The notes: generated from the sequence alone by a model not told the origin. DNA of 64,000 bases from ZC4RG36 sp964652205 (GCA_964652205.1 CAZZAO010000001.1:1-64000); one strand, 5' to 3'; counted from the stretch's first letter, positions 34,121 to 43,717 are shown. A program made the numbers and translations.

Positions 34121-35095
34121 TCACTTCATGCACTGGTACAGCAGCGCCTTCCAGCGGGCGACGTCGATCTCCCGGCAGACGGTGACGTGCGGCGCGCCCC
34201 GGCTGACGACCGGCTGCCACATCCTGACGTTCTCGGTCGGGTAGGGGGTGACGTTGCATTGATCGACGACCGTCATGCCGCGCGTAAATTCGCCGTCGCA
34301 CTCGATCTCGACGTAGTGTTTGCTGGCGCGCGTGCAGATCGTCGGGTCGATGGCAATCGACATGGCGACCGGGTCGGGCAGGCCGAGGCCGGGATCGCCG
34401 AGCCATTCGCGGCTCGCCTTGAGCGCCGAATAGTTGCAGTCCATCGCAAAGCGTGACAGCGGCGTGTCGATAACTTCGCGGGCATAGCGGATGTCCTCGT
34501 CAGACAGGTTGGCCTCGCCACGGCACAGTTCCCAGCCGACCATCTCAATCGGCAGGCCAGAGCGGAAACAGATGCGGGCCGCTTCCGGGTCGCACCAGAT
34601 GTTGTATTCGGCTGCTGGCGTAATGTTGCCGACGACGTTGGCCGCGCCGCCCATGACCACGCAGCGGCTGACGTTGGCGACGATCTCCGGCGCTTTCGAG
34701 ACGGCCAGCGCGACGTTGGTCATCGGGCCGAGCGTGACCAGTAAGATGCCAGGATTGGCGCGAATGGTGTCGATCAGCGCATCGACGGCGTGGCCTTCCG
34801 CGACCGGCGTTTTCGGCGGCGGGTAATGCATATTGCCCATACCGTCGTCGCCGTGGAAAAAATAGGCGCGGTAGACTTCGCGCGTCAGCGGCCTGTCCGC
34901 TCCGACGTAGACCGGAATCTGCTTGCCGCACAGCTCGACGGTGTAGCGGGCATTGAGGCTGCCCTGCTCGACCGGCATATTGCCCGCGACCATCGTGATC
35001 GCCAGCACCTCGATGTCCGGCGTTTGCATCGCCATCATCAGCGCGACGGCGTCATCGGACGCCGTATCGGTGTCGATCACCATTTTGCGCGTCAT
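34121..35095 (-). CDS. Inosine-uridine preferring nucleoside hydrolase 1
   Basis: A calcium-dependent nucleoside N-ribohydrolase of 324 residues. VIDTDTASDDAVALMMA near residue 6 is the DxDxxxDD calcium motif, and GPMTNVALAV, VVMGGAANVVGN and TPAAEYNIWCDPEAA follow as in IUNH enzymes. It splits nucleosides into base and ribose. The start overlaps the previous hydrolase by 4 bases (ATGA). It is followed by a PfkB kinase that could take the ribose. Confidence 0.92.
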   Translation of the reverse strand: MTRKMVIDTDTASDDAVALMMAMQTPDIEVLAITMVAGNMPVEQGSLNARYTVELCGKQIPVYVGADRPLTREVYRAYFFHGDDGMGNMHYPPPKTPVAEGHAVDALIDTIRANPGILLVTLGPMTNVALAVSKAPEIVANVSRCVVMGGAANVVGNITPAAEYNIWCDPEAARICFRSGLPIEMVGWELCRGEANLSDEDIRYAREVIDTPLSRFAMDCNYSALKASREWLGDPGLGLPDPVAMSIAIDPTICTRASKHYVEIECDGEFTRGMTVVDQCNVTPYPTENVRMWQPVVSRGAPHVTVCREIDVARWKALLYQCMK

Positions 35096-36069
35096 GAGGC
35101 GGCTCCTGCGCTGGCGGCAGCGATGAAGGCTTTGCGCTCATGTTCCATCAGCAGGTCGGCTTGCGCGTCGATAGCGATAGTGACCGGTCGGCGGCCTTCG
35201 CTGTGCCAGCCCGCCGACCGTGTCGCCCAGCCCGTGACCGGCCAGGTCTTGCCTCGGCTGATGCCGCGCGTGGTATCGACCATAACCGGGTATTGAACGG
35301 TGGTGAACAATTCTGGCGTCAGCAGGTAGGAAATGGCGGTTGAATCATGGACGAACATGCCGTCGATCCCGCGTGTGCGCGAATAAAAGCCGAGATAGAG
35401 CGGCATGATCTTGCTCAAATGCTGCGCCATCGGCGTCTGGATCGTGCCATACAACTCGGCGCGGGCGCGCGGCATCATCACGCGGTGCGTCACGTCCAGC
35501 CCGATCATTGTGACCGGCCATTCGGCGGCAAAGACCAGATCGGCGGCATCGGCGTCGTTCCAGGTGTTGGCTTCGGCAGCGGGCGTGATGTTGCCGGGGA
35601 CGAAAGCCGCTCCGCCCATCATCACCACTCCTCGGACATTCTGAGCGATGCGCGGTTCGAGCCGCAGCGCCAGCGCCAGATTGGTCAGCGGCGCGACCGG
35701 CACAAGCGTGATTTCGCCGGGATGCGCCATGATCTGTTCGACCAGAAATTCGGCGGCAGTCTCCTGAACGGGTTTCGTGGTCGGCGGCGGCAGATCGACG
35801 TTGCCCTGTCCATCATGGCCGTGGACTTCCGGCGACGGGCCGGGGAAGCTGACGGCAATCGGGTTGGCCGCGCCTGCCGCGACCGGAATATCGGTGCGTC
35901 CGGCAATTTCGAGCAGGCGGAGCGCGTTGGTCGTCGTCAGATCGACGTGGGCATTGCCGAAGACGGTCGTCAGGCCGATAACGTCCAGTTCTGGCGACTG
36001 GAGCGCGAAAAAAATCGCCATCGCGTCGTCGATGCCGGGGTCAGTATCAATGATGATTTTTCGGGCCAT
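35092..36069 (-). CDS. Inosine-uridine preferring nucleoside hydrolase 2
   Basis: A second nucleoside hydrolase of 325 residues with IIDTDPGIDDAMAIFFAL near residue 5, VPVAPLTNLALAL, VVMMGGAAFVPGN and TPAAEANTWNDADAA. It shares the fold and metal site of the neighbour but differs enough in sequence that substrate ranges may differ. It lies 9 bases after PfkB kinase B and is coupled to hydrolase 1 by a 4-base overlap. Together they could process purine and pyrimidine nucleosides taken up from outside. Confidence 0.92.
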   Translation of the reverse strand: MARKIIIDTDPGIDDAMAIFFALQSPELDVIGLTTVFGNAHVDLTTTNALRLLEIAGRTDIPVAAGAANPIAVSFPGPSPEVHGHDGQGNVDLPPPTTKPVQETAAEFLVEQIMAHPGEITLVPVAPLTNLALALRLEPRIAQNVRGVVMMGGAAFVPGNITPAAEANTWNDADAADLVFAAEWPVTMIGLDVTHRVMMPRARAELYGTIQTPMAQHLSKIMPLYLGFYSRTRGIDGMFVHDSTAISYLLTPELFTTVQYPVMVDTTRGISRGKTWPVTGWATRSAGWHSEGRRPVTIAIDAQADLLMEHERKAFIAAASAGAAS

Positions 36070-36078
36070 AAACTCCAG

Positions 36079-37044
36079 TCATCCTTCGCATGAGAAACGC
36101 AGCGACTTTCCCGCTGCGGCCAGAAGCAGGTTTATTTCAGCGCAGGTCGGCACATTCGTCCCCGCGCCGACTTTCTGGACCGACGCGGCTCCGGCGGCGT
36201 TCGCCAGCAGCGCCGCGTCCTCAATCCGGCGGCCATTGAGCCGCGCTGCCATAAACGCGGCATCGAAGCAGTCACCTGCGCCAACCGTGTCGATGGTGGC
36301 GGCGGGAAAGCCAGCTATCGTTCGGGTCGCATGATCGGTGACGATTGTACATCCGGCGGAGCCATTTTTCACGATCACCAGACCGGACGCGCCCGCCAGT
36401 AAGACCGCGACCGCGCCATCGGTCAGAATCTCGGCTTCGTCGCCCGTCAGCAGCACGGCATCAGCCTGTTCTGTCGCACGTCGGGCGAGGGCGGGCTGTT
36501 CGCGCGGGAGCATCGGGCCGGGGTCGAAATAGACCGGAATCTGCGCCGTTCGCGCCTGCTCGATGGCGTCGAAGGCCAGCGCCTGTGTCCGCGCATCGGC
36601 CAGCGCGAAGCCATCGACGAACAGCGCGTCCGCTGAGGCGATAATGGCGCGCGTCGTCTCGGTCGCGGCAATGATCGGGCCAGCGCCGCGATGACCGACG
36701 AAAACATGCTCGCCGCTGACGCGATCCGTGAACACGTTGACCAGCGTTGATGCCGAGCCAGACGGCACGGTGACGCCGCGCGTGTCGATCCCTTCGGCGC
36801 GTAAGCCGCTGAGAATCTGCGTCCCGAATAGATCGTCGCCGACTGTGCCAATCGCCGAGACGGCGAGGCCGAGCCGCCGCGCTGCGATCATGACGCTGCC
36901 CGCGCCGCCGGGATCAGCCCGCAGGATGTCGGTGTGCTGATGGCGTCCGGCTTCGACGGGCAGCCGAATCTGCATCAGGATGTCGAGCACCAGATCGCCG
37001 ACCGAAACCAGATGTTGACGATTTCGTGGAGCGCTCATGGTCAT
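36079..37044 (-). CDS. PfkB family carbohydrate kinase B
   Basis: A ribokinase-fold kinase of about 321 residues. VSVGDLVLDILMQI at the start, DPGGAGSVMIAARRLGL near residue 45 with the substrate glycine pair, VIVKNGSAGCTIV and the end motif IDTVGAGDCFDAAFMAARL with the catalytic aspartate (GAGD). The likely substrate is ribose or a similar sugar. The start ATGA overlaps the GH3 stop by four bases. Its upstream leader is nearly the same 29 bases as that of kinase A. Confidence 0.88.
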   Translation of the reverse strand: MTMSAPRNRQHLVSVGDLVLDILMQIRLPVEAGRHQHTDILRADPGGAGSVMIAARRLGLAVSAIGTVGDDLFGTQILSGLRAEGIDTRGVTVPSGSASTLVNVFTDRVSGEHVFVGHRGAGPIIAATETTRAIIASADALFVDGFALADARTQALAFDAIEQARTAQIPVYFDPGPMLPREQPALARRATEQADAVLLTGDEAEILTDGAVAVLLAGASGLVIVKNGSAGCTIVTDHATRTIAGFPAATIDTVGAGDCFDAAFMAARLNGRRIEDAALLANAAGAASVQKVGAGTNVPTCAEINLLLAAAGKSLRFSCEG

Positions 37045-38666
37045 GTGACCCCGATTCGTGGCGGTGAGGGCCTTACGGCAACCGGCAGTTCGCCCCTCGG
37101 CATCAAGCGACCGAGCAGCGCGCCGACTGCCGCTTCGAGCGACGGCGCGCTGTCGCCGCAGGTGCAGAGGATCGTCGGCGCGCCGGGCAGAACGCCGACG
37201 TCGTAGGGCGCGCGCAGGCACAGCAGGACGACACGCCGCGCCAGCCCCATCAACTCTGTCGCCCGCGCCAACTGGTCGGCGTTGATGTGGGCGCTGCGCG
37301 TCGCCAGCACCAGCACATCGGCCTCGGATGCCAGCTTACGCGCGCGGGCCAGCCGCGATTCGTCCGGCTCCCGATAGCGCAGCGAGACGGAGTCGATCTG
37401 CGGCGCTTCACGCTCCAATAACCCGGCGAAGCTCGATGTCTCGCCGCGCTCGATAGCCGGTGTGTCGAGATAGGACGCGAACTCGATCAGCGCGATTTTA
37501 CGCCCGTCGAAACGCAGCGGGAAATCGTCGCTGTCGGCGCGGAGCAGGCAGATTCCGCGCTCGGCGGCCTCGCGCATGATGGTGAGATGTTCCGGCGAGC
37601 GGATGACGTCAATCGGCGGGTGAGGCGAAGCCATAGCCTTCCGTTTCGCCGCGAAGATACGCTCGATGCTCGCGTCCATGCCGTCCGGCGGCAGGCGTCC
37701 GTCCCGCGCGGCATCGAGCAGCGCAGCATAAGCTTGCGCCTGTCGCTCGCGCGTCTGTGAGAACAGGATGAGATCGACGCCCGCCTGCGCTGCCAGCAGC
37801 GCCGACTCGCCCGCGCCAAAATGGTCGGCAATCGCTTTCATCTCCATGCAGTCGCTACAGGTGAAGCCGCCGAAACCCATCTGACCGCGCAGAAGTTCAG
37901 TGACAATCGCGCGGGAGAGCGTCGCCGGATAGAGCGGGTCGAGCGCCGGAAAGTGAACGTGGGTCAGCATGATCGCGTCGACACTGGCCTGTCGCACGCG
38001 GATAAAGGCGCGGATATCGTCTTTCAGAGGGCTATCGATGATCGCTGCCGCTTCATGCGTATCGACCACCGTGTCGCCGAGTCCGGGAAAGTGCTTGGCC
38101 GTCGCCAGAACGCCACCGCGCTGAAAGCCGCTCACCTGAGCCGACGCCAGTGCGCCGACGGACTGCCATTTCGCGCCAAACGAGCGTGTGCCGACAGAAG
38201 GATTATTGATGTTGTGCGTTAAATCGACGACCGGCGCGAGTGTCCAGTTGATGCCGACTGCGCGCATCTCAGTTGCCAGCACGAACGCGACTGCTTCTGC
38301 GTCTTCCAGCTCGTGAGGGTCGCCGCTGGCATGAGCGGCACTGTGACCAGCGCCGAGCGCAAGTGCGGCGGGCGCTTCAGTGAAGCCTTCACGCAGCCGC
38401 GCGACCGTGCCGCCTTCCTGATCGATGCCGACCAGCAGCGGAAAGCGCGCGGCATCCTGACAGGCCGCGACCAGATCGCGCACCTGAGTGGGCGACTCGA
38501 CGTTGCGCCCGAACAGGATGATCGCGCCGACTCGCCCCTCGCGCAGCCAGTTGAGCAGGTAGGGCGGCGGCTCCAGCCCGTCGAAACCGACGCCGAGCCG
38601 CTGCCCGATCTTTTCTTCGAGTGTCAGCGTCGTGACATCTGGCAGACCATGAACGGATTCGGTCAC
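37041..38666 (-). CDS. Glycoside hydrolase family 3 (NagZ-type beta-N-acetylhexosaminidase)
   Basis: A GH3 enzyme of 541 residues, longer than NagZ of E. coli (about 340) because of a C-terminal domain like that in Bacillus NagZ. It has GIDQEGGTVARL, the NagZ motif KHFPGLGDTVVDTH (H/L is allowed at the sixth position) with the DTH acid/base dyad, and the nucleophile loop TCSDCMEMKAI. It removes terminal GlcNAc from peptidoglycan fragments or chitin pieces in the cytosol, as no signal peptide is seen. The last residues (PSPPRIGVT) fall in a repeat-like leader. It lies between sucB and the kinases, sharing the minus strand. Confidence 0.88.
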   Translation of the reverse strand: MTESVHGLPDVTTLTLEEKIGQRLGVGFDGLEPPPYLLNWLREGRVGAIILFGRNVESPTQVRDLVAACQDAARFPLLVGIDQEGGTVARLREGFTEAPAALALGAGHSAAHASGDPHELEDAEAVAFVLATEMRAVGINWTLAPVVDLTHNINNPSVGTRSFGAKWQSVGALASAQVSGFQRGGVLATAKHFPGLGDTVVDTHEAAAIIDSPLKDDIRAFIRVRQASVDAIMLTHVHFPALDPLYPATLSRAIVTELLRGQMGFGGFTCSDCMEMKAIADHFGAGESALLAAQAGVDLILFSQTRERQAQAYAALLDAARDGRLPPDGMDASIERIFAAKRKAMASPHPPIDVIRSPEHLTIMREAAERGICLLRADSDDFPLRFDGRKIALIEFASYLDTPAIERGETSSFAGLLEREAPQIDSVSLRYREPDESRLARARKLASEADVLVLATRSAHINADQLARATELMGLARRVVLLCLRAPYDVGVLPGAPTILCTCGDSAPSLEAAVGALLGRLMPRGELPVAVRPSPPRIGVT

Positions 38667-38714
38667 GGGCTTTTCCGTTAGCTCAGAAAACCGCGCAGCT
38701 TTATGTTCGTCTAT

Positions 38715-38743
38715 CCTTCATCCTCTCCCGTCAGGGATGAAGG
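38715..38743 (-). terminator. Hairpin downstream of sucB
   Basis: CCTTCATCC (38715-38723) and its perfect complement (38735-38743) enclose an 11-base loop, 6 bases after the sucB stop. No T-run follows on the minus strand, so it may be a stability hairpin, or a weak terminator separating sucAB from the GH3 operon. Confidence 0.45.
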
Positions 38744-38748
38744 AAGCC

Positions 38749-40011
38749 TTACCCTTCGATCAGCAGTTGTTCCGGGTCTTCGACCAGTTCTTTGACACGG
38801 ACGAGGAACTGCACCGCTTCGCGGCCATCGACTACCCGATGATCGTAACTCAGCGCGACGTACATCATGCCGCGAATGACAACCTGACCCTCGCGCGCAA
38901 TCGGGCGCTGCTCGATCTTGTGCAGGCCGAGGATAGCGACCTGCGGTGGGTTGATGATGGGGGTGCTCATCAGCGAGCCATAGACGCCGCCGTTGGTGAT
39001 CGTGAACGTCCCGCCGCGCAGGCTTTCAAGCGAGAGTGTGCTGTTTTCTGCCTGCGCCGCGAACGCCTTGATCCCTTTTTCGATCTGCGCGAACGACATG
39101 CGGTCGGCGTCGCGCAGCACGGGGACGACCAGCCCTTCGGATGCGCCGATGGCGATACCGATGTCATAGTAATGCTTGATAATTAAGTCATCGCCCTGAA
39201 GCTCGGCATTGACCTGCGGAAAAGTCTTGAGCGCGCCGATGGCGGCTTTGACGAAAAATGAACTCAGGCCGAGGCTGACGCCGTTGCGTTTGGCATACGA
39301 CTCTTTATGCCGGGCGCGTAAGTCCATCACGGCGGTCATGTCGATCTCGTTGAAGGTCGTCAGCATGGCGGCGTTGTGCTGCGCCTCGACCAGCCGCTGA
39401 GCGATAGTGCGGCGGCGGCGCGAGAGTTTGATTCGTTCCTCACTCCGTCCGTCAGGCGTGGCGACCGGGGCTGGCACGGCGGGCGCAGCGGGTTTTGCGA
39501 CCGGAGCGGGCGCAGGCGCGGGGGGCGGCGCGGCAGGGGCGGGCGCGGTTGGCGCTGGCGCGGGCTGACTTTGCAGGTAGCGCTCGACGTCCTCTTTAGT
39601 CACCTTGCCGCCGTCCGACGCGGGAACCTGCGCCAGATCGACGTGCTGCGCTTCGGCCACTCGTCTGGCAACCGGCGTGACGATTCGATCTTCGGCGGCA
39701 GCCGGAGCGGCAGCGTTGGCCGGGGCTGGTTCGGCGGCGGGCGCTTTGGCGGGCGCAGGCGCGGCGGGCTGCGCTTCGGCTGCGACCGAGCCGAGTACGT
39801 CGCCCACCTTGACGTCATCGCCTGCCTGCTTGTCGATGGCGCTCAGGACGCCGTCGCTCGGCGCGGCCACTTCGAGATCGACCTTGTCGGTTTCGAGGAC
39901 GACGACCGCTTCGCCTGCGCCGACCTGTTCGCCCGGCTGTTTGAGCCAGCGAGCGACGGTCGCTTCGATGACCGATTCACCTAAATCCGGTACGAGGATA
40001 TTATCAGGCAT
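38749..40011 (-). CDS. sucB: 2-oxoglutarate dehydrogenase E2 (dihydrolipoyl succinyltransferase)
   Basis: The E2 core of the 2-oxoglutarate dehydrogenase complex of the citric acid cycle. A lipoyl domain (residues 1-80) carries ETDKVDLEV with the lipoylated lysine. An alanine/proline linker is followed by an E3-binding domain (RIVTPVARRVAEAQ, about 110-145), a second Ala/Pro linker and the catalytic domain ending SYDHRVVDGREAVQFL (HxxxDG). The length of 420 residues fits. Its start overlaps sucA by 8 bases. No E3 (lpd) gene is in the window. Confidence 0.95.
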   Translation of the reverse strand: MPDNILVPDLGESVIEATVARWLKQPGEQVGAGEAVVVLETDKVDLEVAAPSDGVLSAIDKQAGDDVKVGDVLGSVAAEAQPAAPAPAKAPAAEPAPANAAAPAAAEDRIVTPVARRVAEAQHVDLAQVPASDGGKVTKEDVERYLQSQPAPAPTAPAPAAPPPAPAPAPVAKPAAPAVPAPVATPDGRSEERIKLSRRRRTIAQRLVEAQHNAAMLTTFNEIDMTAVMDLRARHKESYAKRNGVSLGLSSFFVKAAIGALKTFPQVNAELQGDDLIIKHYYDIGIAIGASEGLVVPVLRDADRMSFAQIEKGIKAFAAQAENSTLSLESLRGGTFTITNGGVYGSLMSTPIINPPQVAILGLHKIEQRPIAREGQVVIRGMMYVALSYDHRVVDGREAVQFLVRVKELVEDPEQLLIEG

Positions 40012-42817
40012 GAGGTTTCTCCAGCGTCCCCAGGGACTTGGCGGTGAATTGGAAGGTATAGGTATGCTCGACCAGCGTTTGCTGATCGACCTTGTGCGCC
40101 GTCTGTGAGCCTTCTGCCGGGCTTGGGCTGCGCCGCCGACCGATGCAGTTGACCGGCAGTTTTCCGGCGACTGCCTGCAAGCGCCAGTTCAGGTTCTGCC
40201 AGCCGCCCATATTCTTCGGCTCTTCCTGCGCCCAGACAATTTCCTTGAGCGTGCCGTAGCGCCTGACCAGCGTTTTCAGCTCGTCGGCGGGGAACGGATA
40301 CAACTGTTCCAGCCGGGCGATAGCGACTTCGGGATGGCGGTCGCGCAGGTCGCTGGCGATCAGGTCGAAATAGAATTTGCCGCTGCACAGCACCAGCCGT
40401 GTGACCTTGCTGGCGTCCGCCGCCTCATCGTCGATTAAGGGCTGCCAGCGGCCTTCGGTCAGTTGCTTGAGCGAGGACGCGCCTGCAGGGTTGCGAAGCA
40501 GGCTCTTGGGCGTCATTACGATCAGCGGCAGCGGGTCAGTCTTGAGCAGAATCGCCTGCCGACGAAGCAGATGGAAATACTGCGCGGCGGTTGTCGGGTT
40601 GGTGACGCGCATATTGGTCTTGGCGCACAGGTCAAGGAAACGTTCGAGCCGCGCGCTCGAATGATCCGGCCCTGCGCCTTCCCAGCCGTGCGGCAGCAGC
40701 AGCACCAGCGACGGCGTCTGCCCCCATTTCTCGCGGGCCGAGGCGATGAACTCATCGACGATCACCTGCGCGACATTAGCAAAGTCGCCATACTGCGCTT
40801 CCCACAGGACGAGCCGCCCTGGTTCCTGCACGTTGTAGCCGTACTCGAAGCCGAGCGCCGCGACTTCCGAGAGCGGGCTGTTGCGAATCTCGAACGAGGC
40901 TTTGGCCTGCGCCAGCGCCTGAAGCGGCACGAAGGTTTCGCCGGTCTTGGCATCGTGCAGCACCGCGTGTCGCTGGCTGAAGGTTCCGCGCTCGCTGTCC
41001 TGCCCGGTCAGGCGAATGGCGACGCCGTCCTCGAGGATAGTGGCGAAGGCCAGTTCTTCAGCCGCTGCCCAGTCGATGGACGGCTTCTCGGCGTCGAGCG
41101 CAGCGCGGCGAGCGCGGATCGTGCTTTCGAGGCGGCTGGAAAAGAAGTTAAAGCCTTCGGGGAGCACACCGAGCGAATCGTTAATTGCGCGCAGTCGTTT
41201 GGCGGCGACCGACGTCTTGACGCGCTTAGCTTCACCTGGCGGCGGCGGCGGCGGCGGCGGCTCAACGAACTCCTCAACGCGCTCGTCGAGCGAGTCGTTG
41301 ACGGATTGCAGAAGTTTGACGTATTTATCGGTCAGCGTCCGGGCGTCTTCGGCGGTCGTGATGCCGCGCTCGATCAACTTGTCAGCCCACAACTGCCGGA
41401 CGGGCGGATGCGCCCTGATGGCCCGGTATTCGAGCGGCTGGGTGAAGCCGGGTTCGTCCAGTTCGTTGTGTCCGTAGCGACGGTAGCCGATCAAGTTGAT
41501 GAGGATGTCTTTCTCGAACGTTTCCTGATAGGCAAAGACGATCCGCATGACTTCGATGCAGGCTTCCGGGTCGTCGGCGTTGACGTGGATGATCGGAATC
41601 TTGAAGCCTTTGGCGAGGTCGCTGGCATAGAGCGTGCTGCGCCCGTCGCGCGGCAGGGTGGTGAAGCCGAGCTGGTTGTTGGCGATAATGTGAATTGTCC
41701 CGCCGATCCAGTAGCCGGGAAGCTGCGACAGGTTGAGCGTTTCAGCCACGACTCCTTCGCCGGGAAAGGCCGCGTCGCCGTGGATGACAACCTGAAATGT
41801 CAGCCGGGGATCGAAGGACGGCTCGCCGGGTTGGTCGGCAAGCGAGCCAGCCGCCCGCGCCATGCCCCCTGCGACCGGGTTGATGACTTCGAGATGGCTC
41901 GGATTCGGCGGCATGGTGATCTTCATGTTGTGTTCGGTGCCGATCTGAATCGACCGCAGCGTGCCGCGATGATACTTGACGTCGCCCATCGTCCAGCCGA
42001 TAGCATCCTTGATTTCCTGCACCTTGAGCGGGTCTTTGAAGTCGGCCAGAATCTGCTCGTAGGGCATGTCCATGATATGCGCCAGCACGTTCAGCCGCCC
42101 ACGATGCGCCATCGCCAGCATCAGGCTGGTGATACCCGTGTCGCTGCCGAGGTGAATCAGCTCGTCGAGCATCGGCACCATCGTGTCGAGGCCCTCAATC
42201 GAGAAGCGATACTTGGTCGGAAACGTCCGCTGGAGAAAATTCTCGAAGGCTTCAATCTGTGTCAGCCGTTCAAGCAGCGCCAGCGAAAATTCCGGCGTCA
42301 GTTCCGGGCGATAGCGGCGCGATTCGGCGGCCTCGCGCAGCCACAGCCGTTCTTCCGGGATGCGAATGTGTTCATTGTCGAAGCCGATGGACGTGGAATA
42401 AATCACGCGCAGCGCGTGGATGGCTTCGAGCGCGTTGGCCGCGCCTGCCGCCGTCGGGCCGCCGATGATGCTGGCGGGCATCTGGCGTAAATCGTCGTCG
42501 CTGATGCCGTGGGCATCGGGCGAGAGCATCGGATCGCCGAGGCGCGGGCTGCCAAGCGGGTTGAGCTTCGCTTCCAGATGGCCGTAGTCGCGGATCGCCT
42601 GCGCCAGATTGGCCGCGCCTGCAATTTTGTCGATACCGGGGCCAGGGGCAATGGTGGCTACTGCGCTCGCGCCATTGACACCATCGAGCGAGGGCGGCCA
42701 GCGAGCGAAGACAGCGCGCGTCGCCGCATCGACCGAAGCAGGGTCGTGCTGGTAGCGCTCGTATAATTCGAGAACGTAGCCCGCATTGGGGCCGTAGAAA
42801 TCGTGCAGATCAGTCAT
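40004..42817 (-). CDS. sucA: 2-oxoglutarate dehydrogenase E1 component
   Basis: Thiamine diphosphate-dependent E1 that decarboxylates 2-oxoglutarate and transfers succinyl to the lipoyl arm of E2. The 937-residue length and N-terminal MTDLHDFYGPNAGYV fit SucA. It has GMAHRGRLNVLAHI-like AMAHRGRLNVL near residue 235, IHGDAAFPGEGVV with the ThDP-binding aspartate region, and TTLPRDGRSTLYASD. A glutamate- and proline-rich loop VEEFVEPPPPPPPPGE near residue 530 is an insertion in the surface linker. It heads the sucAB pair. Confidence 0.96.
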   Translation of the reverse strand: MTDLHDFYGPNAGYVLELYERYQHDPASVDAATRAVFARWPPSLDGVNGASAVATIAPGPGIDKIAGAANLAQAIRDYGHLEAKLNPLGSPRLGDPMLSPDAHGISDDDLRQMPASIIGGPTAAGAANALEAIHALRVIYSTSIGFDNEHIRIPEERLWLREAAESRRYRPELTPEFSLALLERLTQIEAFENFLQRTFPTKYRFSIEGLDTMVPMLDELIHLGSDTGITSLMLAMAHRGRLNVLAHIMDMPYEQILADFKDPLKVQEIKDAIGWTMGDVKYHRGTLRSIQIGTEHNMKITMPPNPSHLEVINPVAGGMARAAGSLADQPGEPSFDPRLTFQVVIHGDAAFPGEGVVAETLNLSQLPGYWIGGTIHIIANNQLGFTTLPRDGRSTLYASDLAKGFKIPIIHVNADDPEACIEVMRIVFAYQETFEKDILINLIGYRRYGHNELDEPGFTQPLEYRAIRAHPPVRQLWADKLIERGITTAEDARTLTDKYVKLLQSVNDSLDERVEEFVEPPPPPPPPGEAKRVKTSVAAKRLRAINDSLGVLPEGFNFFSSRLESTIRARRAALDAEKPSIDWAAAEELAFATILEDGVAIRLTGQDSERGTFSQRHAVLHDAKTGETFVPLQALAQAKASFEIRNSPLSEVAALGFEYGYNVQEPGRLVLWEAQYGDFANVAQVIVDEFIASAREKWGQTPSLVLLLPHGWEGAGPDHSSARLERFLDLCAKTNMRVTNPTTAAQYFHLLRRQAILLKTDPLPLIVMTPKSLLRNPAGASSLKQLTEGRWQPLIDDEAADASKVTRLVLCSGKFYFDLIASDLRDRHPEVAIARLEQLYPFPADELKTLVRRYGTLKEIVWAQEEPKNMGGWQNLNWRLQAVAGKLPVNCIGRRRSPSPAEGSQTAHKVDQQTLVEHTYTFQFTAKSLGTLEKPHA

Positions 42818-43228
42818 GGCTCGTGCTTATCGCTTGTTTCATCGCTTATTTCACCGAAGGGGTTACAGCCCTCATTGTACCGCTGTGTCAGCCGTATCGG
42901 CAACGCGAGCGTGGTTGCAGGGTAGCTCTATCTGTTATCGCCCGATCAGCCGCGTCCGATATTGCTGCTGCAACGCCCGACAGCGCCCGCCGGAAAGCGC
43001 TCCGGCGCCGCCTGTCCGGGATCGTCCTGCGCTCAGATAAGTGTATGGCGAGAAAACATCCATGTCCTGTTCAGGATGATGCGAATCTGGGGCGTTAAAC
43101 CGATAATAAGCGCTATAATTCTGACAGGTTTCCAGTTGAGCCGGTCTGGTTTTTCGCTGGACAGGCCTCTTGCTCGCCAGCATGTTTTCTAAACCGGCAC
43201 GGCATCGAAAGCAGAAGGAGCGAAGACG
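42818..43228. other. Intergenic region, no gene supported
   Basis: A 411-base stretch between divergent genes. Short frames inside look like chance. A perfect TATAAT word is at about 43112-43117 on the plus strand, with a poor -35. TGAAGGGGTT and other repeat words are absent. It presumably holds the promoters of sucA and the DUF1801 gene. Confidence 0.5.
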
Positions 43229-43717
43229 ATGAAAAAGGCAGAGGAAGTCACGTCGAGCGCCGCCAAAACCACCCGAAAGGCTAAGGGATTCACGGACGAA
43301 GAGCGCTCCGCGATGAAGGAGCGCGCCAAAGAGCTGAAGACCGAAGCGAGCCGGGGTTCGCGCGCTAAGAAGGATAAGGCTGCCGAAGGAGAAAACGACG
43401 TTCTCTCGAAGATCGCCGAAATGTCGGAGCCGGATCGCAGTATGGCCGCGCGTCTCCATGAGATCATCAAGGCCAACGCGCCGGAACTCGCGCCGAAGAC
43501 CTGGTACGGGATGCCTTCCTATGCCAATAAAGAGGGCAAGATTGTCTGCTTCTTCCAGGCCGCTCAGAAGTTCGGCACGCGCTATGCCTCATTTGGCTTC
43601 AATGACACGGCCAGACTCGATGACGGTCATATGTGGCCTTCGGCCTATGCGCTGAAAGAGTTGACTCCCGCCGAAGAAAAGAAGATCGCGGCACTCGTCA
43701 AGAAGGCGGTGAGCTAA
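43229..43717 (+). CDS. DUF1801 (YdhG-like) protein
   Basis: A 162-residue protein: a lysine/glutamate-rich N-terminal arm (about 60 residues) precedes a DUF1801 domain with LHEIIKANAPELAPKTWYGMPSYANKEGKIVCFFQ and YASFGFNDTARLDDG. The fold is that of small YdhG/CyaY-like proteins, sometimes called iron chaperones, but the function is unproven. The charged arm is probably flexible and may contact nucleic acid. It is upstream of, and possibly unrelated to, the HMA protein gene. Confidence 0.8.
   Translation: MKKAEEVTSSAAKTTRKAKGFTDEERSAMKERAKELKTEASRGSRAKKDKAAEGENDVLSKIAEMSEPDRSMAARLHEIIKANAPELAPKTWYGMPSYANKEGKIVCFFQAAQKFGTRYASFGFNDTARLDDGHMWPSAYALKELTPAEEKKIAALVKKAVS

Noticed and set aside
37041..38666. 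GH3 motif KHFPGLG with Leu in place of His as an active-site change
   Set aside because: Both His and Leu are known at this position in NagZ-type enzymes, and the DTH dyad is intact.
40463..42490. A 675-codon frame on the plus strand opposite sucA
   Set aside because: It is a mirror of sucA in GC-rich DNA and has no recognisable domain; sucA is certain.
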